Shown: in pieces, positions 60,962-64,000 of the stretch
Numbering within the stretch: position 1 is the stretch's first letter
Layout: each line of letters begins with the position of its first letter
From: Paenibacillus camerounensis
Lineage (GTDB): Bacteria > Bacillota > Bacilli > Paenibacillales > Paenibacillaceae
DNA length: 64,000 nt
Assembly (NCBI RefSeq): GCF_000723885.1
Contig: NZ_CCDG010000078.1
Location: forward strand, 62,001 to 126,000
Direction: 5' to 3'
The notes under the pieces: model-generated
Databases searched by the model: none
The model's input: the letters and a program-made list of their open reading frames with translations, nothing else
Told to the model about the DNA's origin: nothing
Program-made: the position numbers and the translations under genes

Positions 60962-63900
60962 TTGAACGGTTCAACTGAGAGCAGAGATGAGCTTCAGGAT
61001 CTGCTGAATAAAGCAGAGGCACTATTAGAAGCCAGAGGACAATTTTATACGGACGGCGCCAAGCTCGCATTAACCGATATGATGGAGGCAGCGTATCAGG
61101 CGCTCGATAACGGAGACAATGTACCCTTCAGGCGTAACCGGGAATTTTATACTCCGCGGACAGAAGAGGCAGTCCTTTTTGCGGCGAAAAGATTTACAAT
61201 GGTCCCGCCCTTCGGCAAAACGGGCAGTGTACACACCTGCTACGGGCTCGGTCCCGCGCTGGAGTGGTTCGAGACCCAGGATGTGCTCCACGGCGGTAAA
61301 GAGCAGCTGTTAGCAAAGGCCGGTCTGGCACTGGAAAAAGCAGAGCAGCTGCGCACTGAAGCCGAAGCTTTTGCCGGGCTCCCAACCGGCTGCTACTCCC
61401 CCGACGCTGTCCGCAAGCTCGAAGCTACAGCAAAAGCACTGAAGCTGGCGGCAGGCAGCTTCGATCCGCAGACAACCGGCGAGGTGCTGGCCCTCGCCGT
61501 CGTAGATTGCTTCAACCGGCTCCGGGAATGCCGTCATTCCCGTGTACTGCGCACGGATTCCGATCCGGCAGCTTCATTGTATCTGACCAGCCGGGAGCTT
61601 GAGCAGCTTCAGCAGCGTGTCGCCGAAGACCCGCTGATCAAAGCGCAATACGGGCAGATTACCGCAATCTCCCGGCAATATAGTCTGGAGGAGCTTCAGT
61701 CAGCCGTATCCTTAATCGCGGAAAAAGATACGCTGTATGAAGAGCTGAACAATCATTTCTACCTGTGGAGCTCCACAGACAAAATCGCCAATTTCCGGGC
61801 ACCGGAACATGCGGCCACAGCTTCTCTGTCCTTTGTTCTGCCCGCCGAAGACAATGAGGAGCAGGGACTCGGCCATGTATGGATCGATAATCTCGAAATC
61901 CTGTCTGCAAGCGGTGCAAGCTTGCCGATCCTTAATTCCGGCTTTGATGAAGGCCATTCCTCGCCTGATTACTGGACACCGGAAGCCCTTAAAGGCAATC
62001 CGGTTATGCAATGGGAGAGCCGGTATCCTTACTGCGGCGGCGGTGACCGCAAGCATCCCCGGGAGGCGAACCCGTCATCAGAGGTTGCCCCCCGTTACAA
62101 GGCAGGAATAGCACACCACTCCCTATATATCTGTAATCCCGGGATAGAAGATGAAGGGGCATGGACCTATAAAGAACAAATCCCGGTAGAGCCCGGGGGG
62201 CGTTATACCCTGACCTTCGATGCGAAGCTGGACGGCAAGCTGAAGAGCGGCCTGAAAGCAGTCATTACATTCCGGGATGAAGCCGGGCAGCCGGCAGGGG
62301 AATACGCCTACAGCTTCAACCGTAAATCATCGGTTCCGGGCGGCCGATACCAGCTGGCGATGCAGTGTGACGCTATCCAGTATGCGCTAACCGGAGAGAT
62401 AAACTATGCCTTAAAAGTGAAGTATGCACTGTTATACATTCTGCATGACTTCTGCCAGGGAGCAGAGCACTGGATGGCGGTGAACCTCCGCCCGGAAGGA
62501 AGCGACAGCTACGGTGCGGTTCAAGGCGGCCGTCTCCTGAGCAGCGCAGCGGTAAGTTATTCCATGATTAAGCAGGCGGGAGTCTTTTCCGGTGAAGAAA
62601 AGAAACATTTCTACGCACGGGTAGAGTATTTGCTCCGCTACATGCTGGATCTGCGTGACCGGACAGAGTGGACAGACCAGGCTGCCCAGGAGGGCTGCAG
62701 CAACTGGCAGACCGATATGTGTGCGGGCACCGGACTCATGATGATGGTGCTAAGCGATTTTCCTAACCGGTATACCTGGCTGTATAACGCGGATACGATT
62801 CTGAAGGCTCAGCTACAGCTGAACGTGAACCCGGACAGCTCCTGGCCGGAGTCGATCCGCTATCACCATGCGGCACTGGAGCGCTTCGCAGGCTATGCCA
62901 AGGCAGCACGTAACGTCACAGGTGACAACTGGTTCAAGTCCACACCGCTCGCCCGGATGTTCGGTTATTCCATAGAGATGCAGACACCGGGCTATGAATA
63001 CTTCGGCGGACGGATCGGCACGCCGCCTTTCGGTGATCATGCACTTGGCGGTGGAGCCGAATTCGGCAGCTTCGCTACCTACATAAGCGATGTCGCAGAG
63101 GTTGACCGTGAACTGGCAGACCGGATGTATCATACCTGGATCGCAGCCGGTAAACCGTTCAAGAAGCTGTGGGGGGAAGGAATCGTCCTCGAAAATCTGC
63201 TGGCGCAAGGCAGCCGTTATGTGCCCGAATCCCCGCTTAATTTAAGCTCGACTGCCTCATATCCGCATGCAGGCATCTATGTGTTCCGCAGCGGCTACGG
63301 CACACCTGAGCACAGCTATTGTGCAGTTATGTCAAGTCCTGATCCGGTTGCCCACGGTCATCTGGATCAGGGCTCGTTCATTCTGTATAAGAACGGAGTT
63401 CCGTTAGTGATGGACCCGGGCATTGAGGGGTACTTTGACAGCAGCACCAGCTGGTTTATCAGTTCGTATTCTCATGCCTGCCTGCAATTCGCAACCGCCA
63501 GGGCGGAAATACGCACGGATGACACAGGTGTTATTAATCTGTCCGCCGGAACGTTCAGCCTGGAACGGGGCTGGGCCGACGGGCCGCGGAGCAGCCGAGT
63601 GCTGGAGGTGCTGCTTGGGGCTGATATAGACAGTATCACAATCGAAATTACCAACTCTGAAGGAAAAGGCCGGCATATCCGGCATATCACCTGCCATAAG
63701 CAGGCCCAGCTCTATATTTTCCGTGACACCATAGAGGAATTTGAGGGTCTTGTACAATTCAGCCTTCCGGTCGCGGCGCAGCAAAGCACTGTCCAGGACA
63801 GCAGCGTGTATTCTCATGGGATGTATGGTATGGATCTGGAAACCGTTTTTCTGCACTCCCTGCAGTCAGTCGCGATCGAACAGGGACGGTCTACAGCATT

Positions 63901-64000
63901 CTTCGGCAGAACCGAAAGCGGCGTAACCCTGATGGATTACATCCGGGCAACCGCAGATGCCAAAGACGGATTTCTTACCCTCCTGTATCCGCAGGAGAGC
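60962..64000 (+). CDS. Heparinase II/III-like polysaccharide lyase, partial
   Basis: The frame is open from TTG 60962 for 1013 codons to the window edge, so the C-terminus is missing. It starts MNGSTESRDELQDLLNKAEA with no signal peptide. Residues 1-300 form an alpha/alpha toroid-like helical region; about residues 260-450 look like a carbohydrate-binding jelly roll (WSSTDKIANFRAPEHA); residues 470-760 form a second helical barrel (NWQTDMCAGTGLMMMVLSD); then the heparinase II/III beta-sheet domain with GHLDQGSFILYKNGVPLVMD and HACLQF. This suggests cleavage of an acidic polysaccharide in the cytosol. TTG is chosen for AGGCGGGG before it; ATG 60911 has no SD. The exact substrate is unknown. 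Confidence 0.5.
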   Translation, partial: MNGSTESRDELQDLLNKAEALLEARGQFYTDGAKLALTDMMEAAYQALDNGDNVPFRRNREFYTPRTEEAVLFAAKRFTMVPPFGKTGSVHTCYGLGPALEWFETQDVLHGGKEQLLAKAGLALEKAEQLRTEAEAFAGLPTGCYSPDAVRKLEATAKALKLAAGSFDPQTTGEVLALAVVDCFNRLRECRHSRVLRTDSDPAASLYLTSRELEQLQQRVAEDPLIKAQYGQITAISRQYSLEELQSAVSLIAEKDTLYEELNNHFYLWSSTDKIANFRAPEHAATASLSFVLPAEDNEEQGLGHVWIDNLEILSASGASLPILNSGFDEGHSSPDYWTPEALKGNPVMQWESRYPYCGGGDRKHPREANPSSEVAPRYKAGIAHHSLYICNPGIEDEGAWTYKEQIPVEPGGRYTLTFDAKLDGKLKSGLKAVITFRDEAGQPAGEYAYSFNRKSSVPGGRYQLAMQCDAIQYALTGEINYALKVKYALLYILHDFCQGAEHWMAVNLRPEGSDSYGAVQGGRLLSSAAVSYSMIKQAGVFSGEEKKHFYARVEYLLRYMLDLRDRTEWTDQAAQEGCSNWQTDMCAGTGLMMMVLSDFPNRYTWLYNADTILKAQLQLNVNPDSSWPESIRYHHAALERFAGYAKAARNVTGDNWFKSTPLARMFGYSIEMQTPGYEYFGGRIGTPPFGDHALGGGAEFGSFATYISDVAEVDRELADRMYHTWIAAGKPFKKLWGEGIVLENLLAQGSRYVPESPLNLSSTASYPHAGIYVFRSGYGTPEHSYCAVMSSPDPVAHGHLDQGSFILYKNGVPLVMDPGIEGYFDSSTSWFISSYSHACLQFATARAEIRTDDTGVINLSAGTFSLERGWADGPRSSRVLEVLLGADIDSITIEITNSEGKGRHIRHITCHKQAQLYIFRDTIEEFEGLVQFSLPVAAQQSTVQDSSVYSHGMYGMDLETVFLHSLQSVAIEQGRSTAFFGRTESGVTLMDYIRATADAKDGFLTLLYPQES

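Overview
The window looks like a chromosomal segment of a spore-forming Bacillota bacterium, most likely Paenibacillus or a close relative. This is inferred from strong GGAGG ribosome sites, frequent TTG/GTG starts, base composition near 50% GC, and Bacillus-type genes: bacillithiol bshB2 with yojF, lutABC, ywiC, nreABC, a CcpA-type cre site and heterodimeric ABC exporters. No rRNA, tRNA, phage, transposase or CRISPR array was seen.

Region 1 (1-12300) is an anaerobic nitrate respiration block: the end of narG, then narHJI, the nreABC nitrate/oxygen sensing system, a hemerythrin protein, a NarK nitrate transporter with an unusual C-terminal PAS domain, the molybdenum cofactor genes moeA and moaA, and an acetolactate synthase large subunit. 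YwiC follows on the other strand. Region 2 (13000-25000) holds an amino-acid ABC importer, yojF-bshB2, an NCS2 permease and an MFS exporter, each divergent from a LysR regulator, a GNAT enzyme and a class II UvrA. Region 3 (25000-34100) carries a ROK regulator, a ribose-type ABC importer with a polyol dehydrogenase (probable polyol uptake and oxidation), and a manganese-type ABC importer.

Region 4 (34100-38500) is an unusual accessory group: a cytosolic-looking Asp-box beta-propeller protein, a small beta-rich protein and two glycosyltransferases, possibly for a glycosylated surface or spore structure. Region 5 (38500-47900) has cardiolipin synthase, a heterodimeric ABC exporter, a two-component system, an unlisted 56-residue protein, and an MFS exporter co-transcribed with a TetR regulator whose likely operator is visible. 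Region 6 (47900-51600) is a type III polyketide synthase, methyltransferase and FAD oxidoreductase operon, followed by a gene-free segment with four exact-length 52-bp tandem repeats that each contain a dyad.

Region 7 (51570-64000) has a DUF817 membrane protein, two CNNM/CorC paralogs sharing an unusual Shine-Dalgarno/hairpin/TTG leader, lutCBA divergent from a lactaldehyde dehydrogenase across a control region with a perfect cre match, a repeat-rich gap, a GNAT enzyme, and a very long heparinase II/III-like protein that runs off the end of the window.
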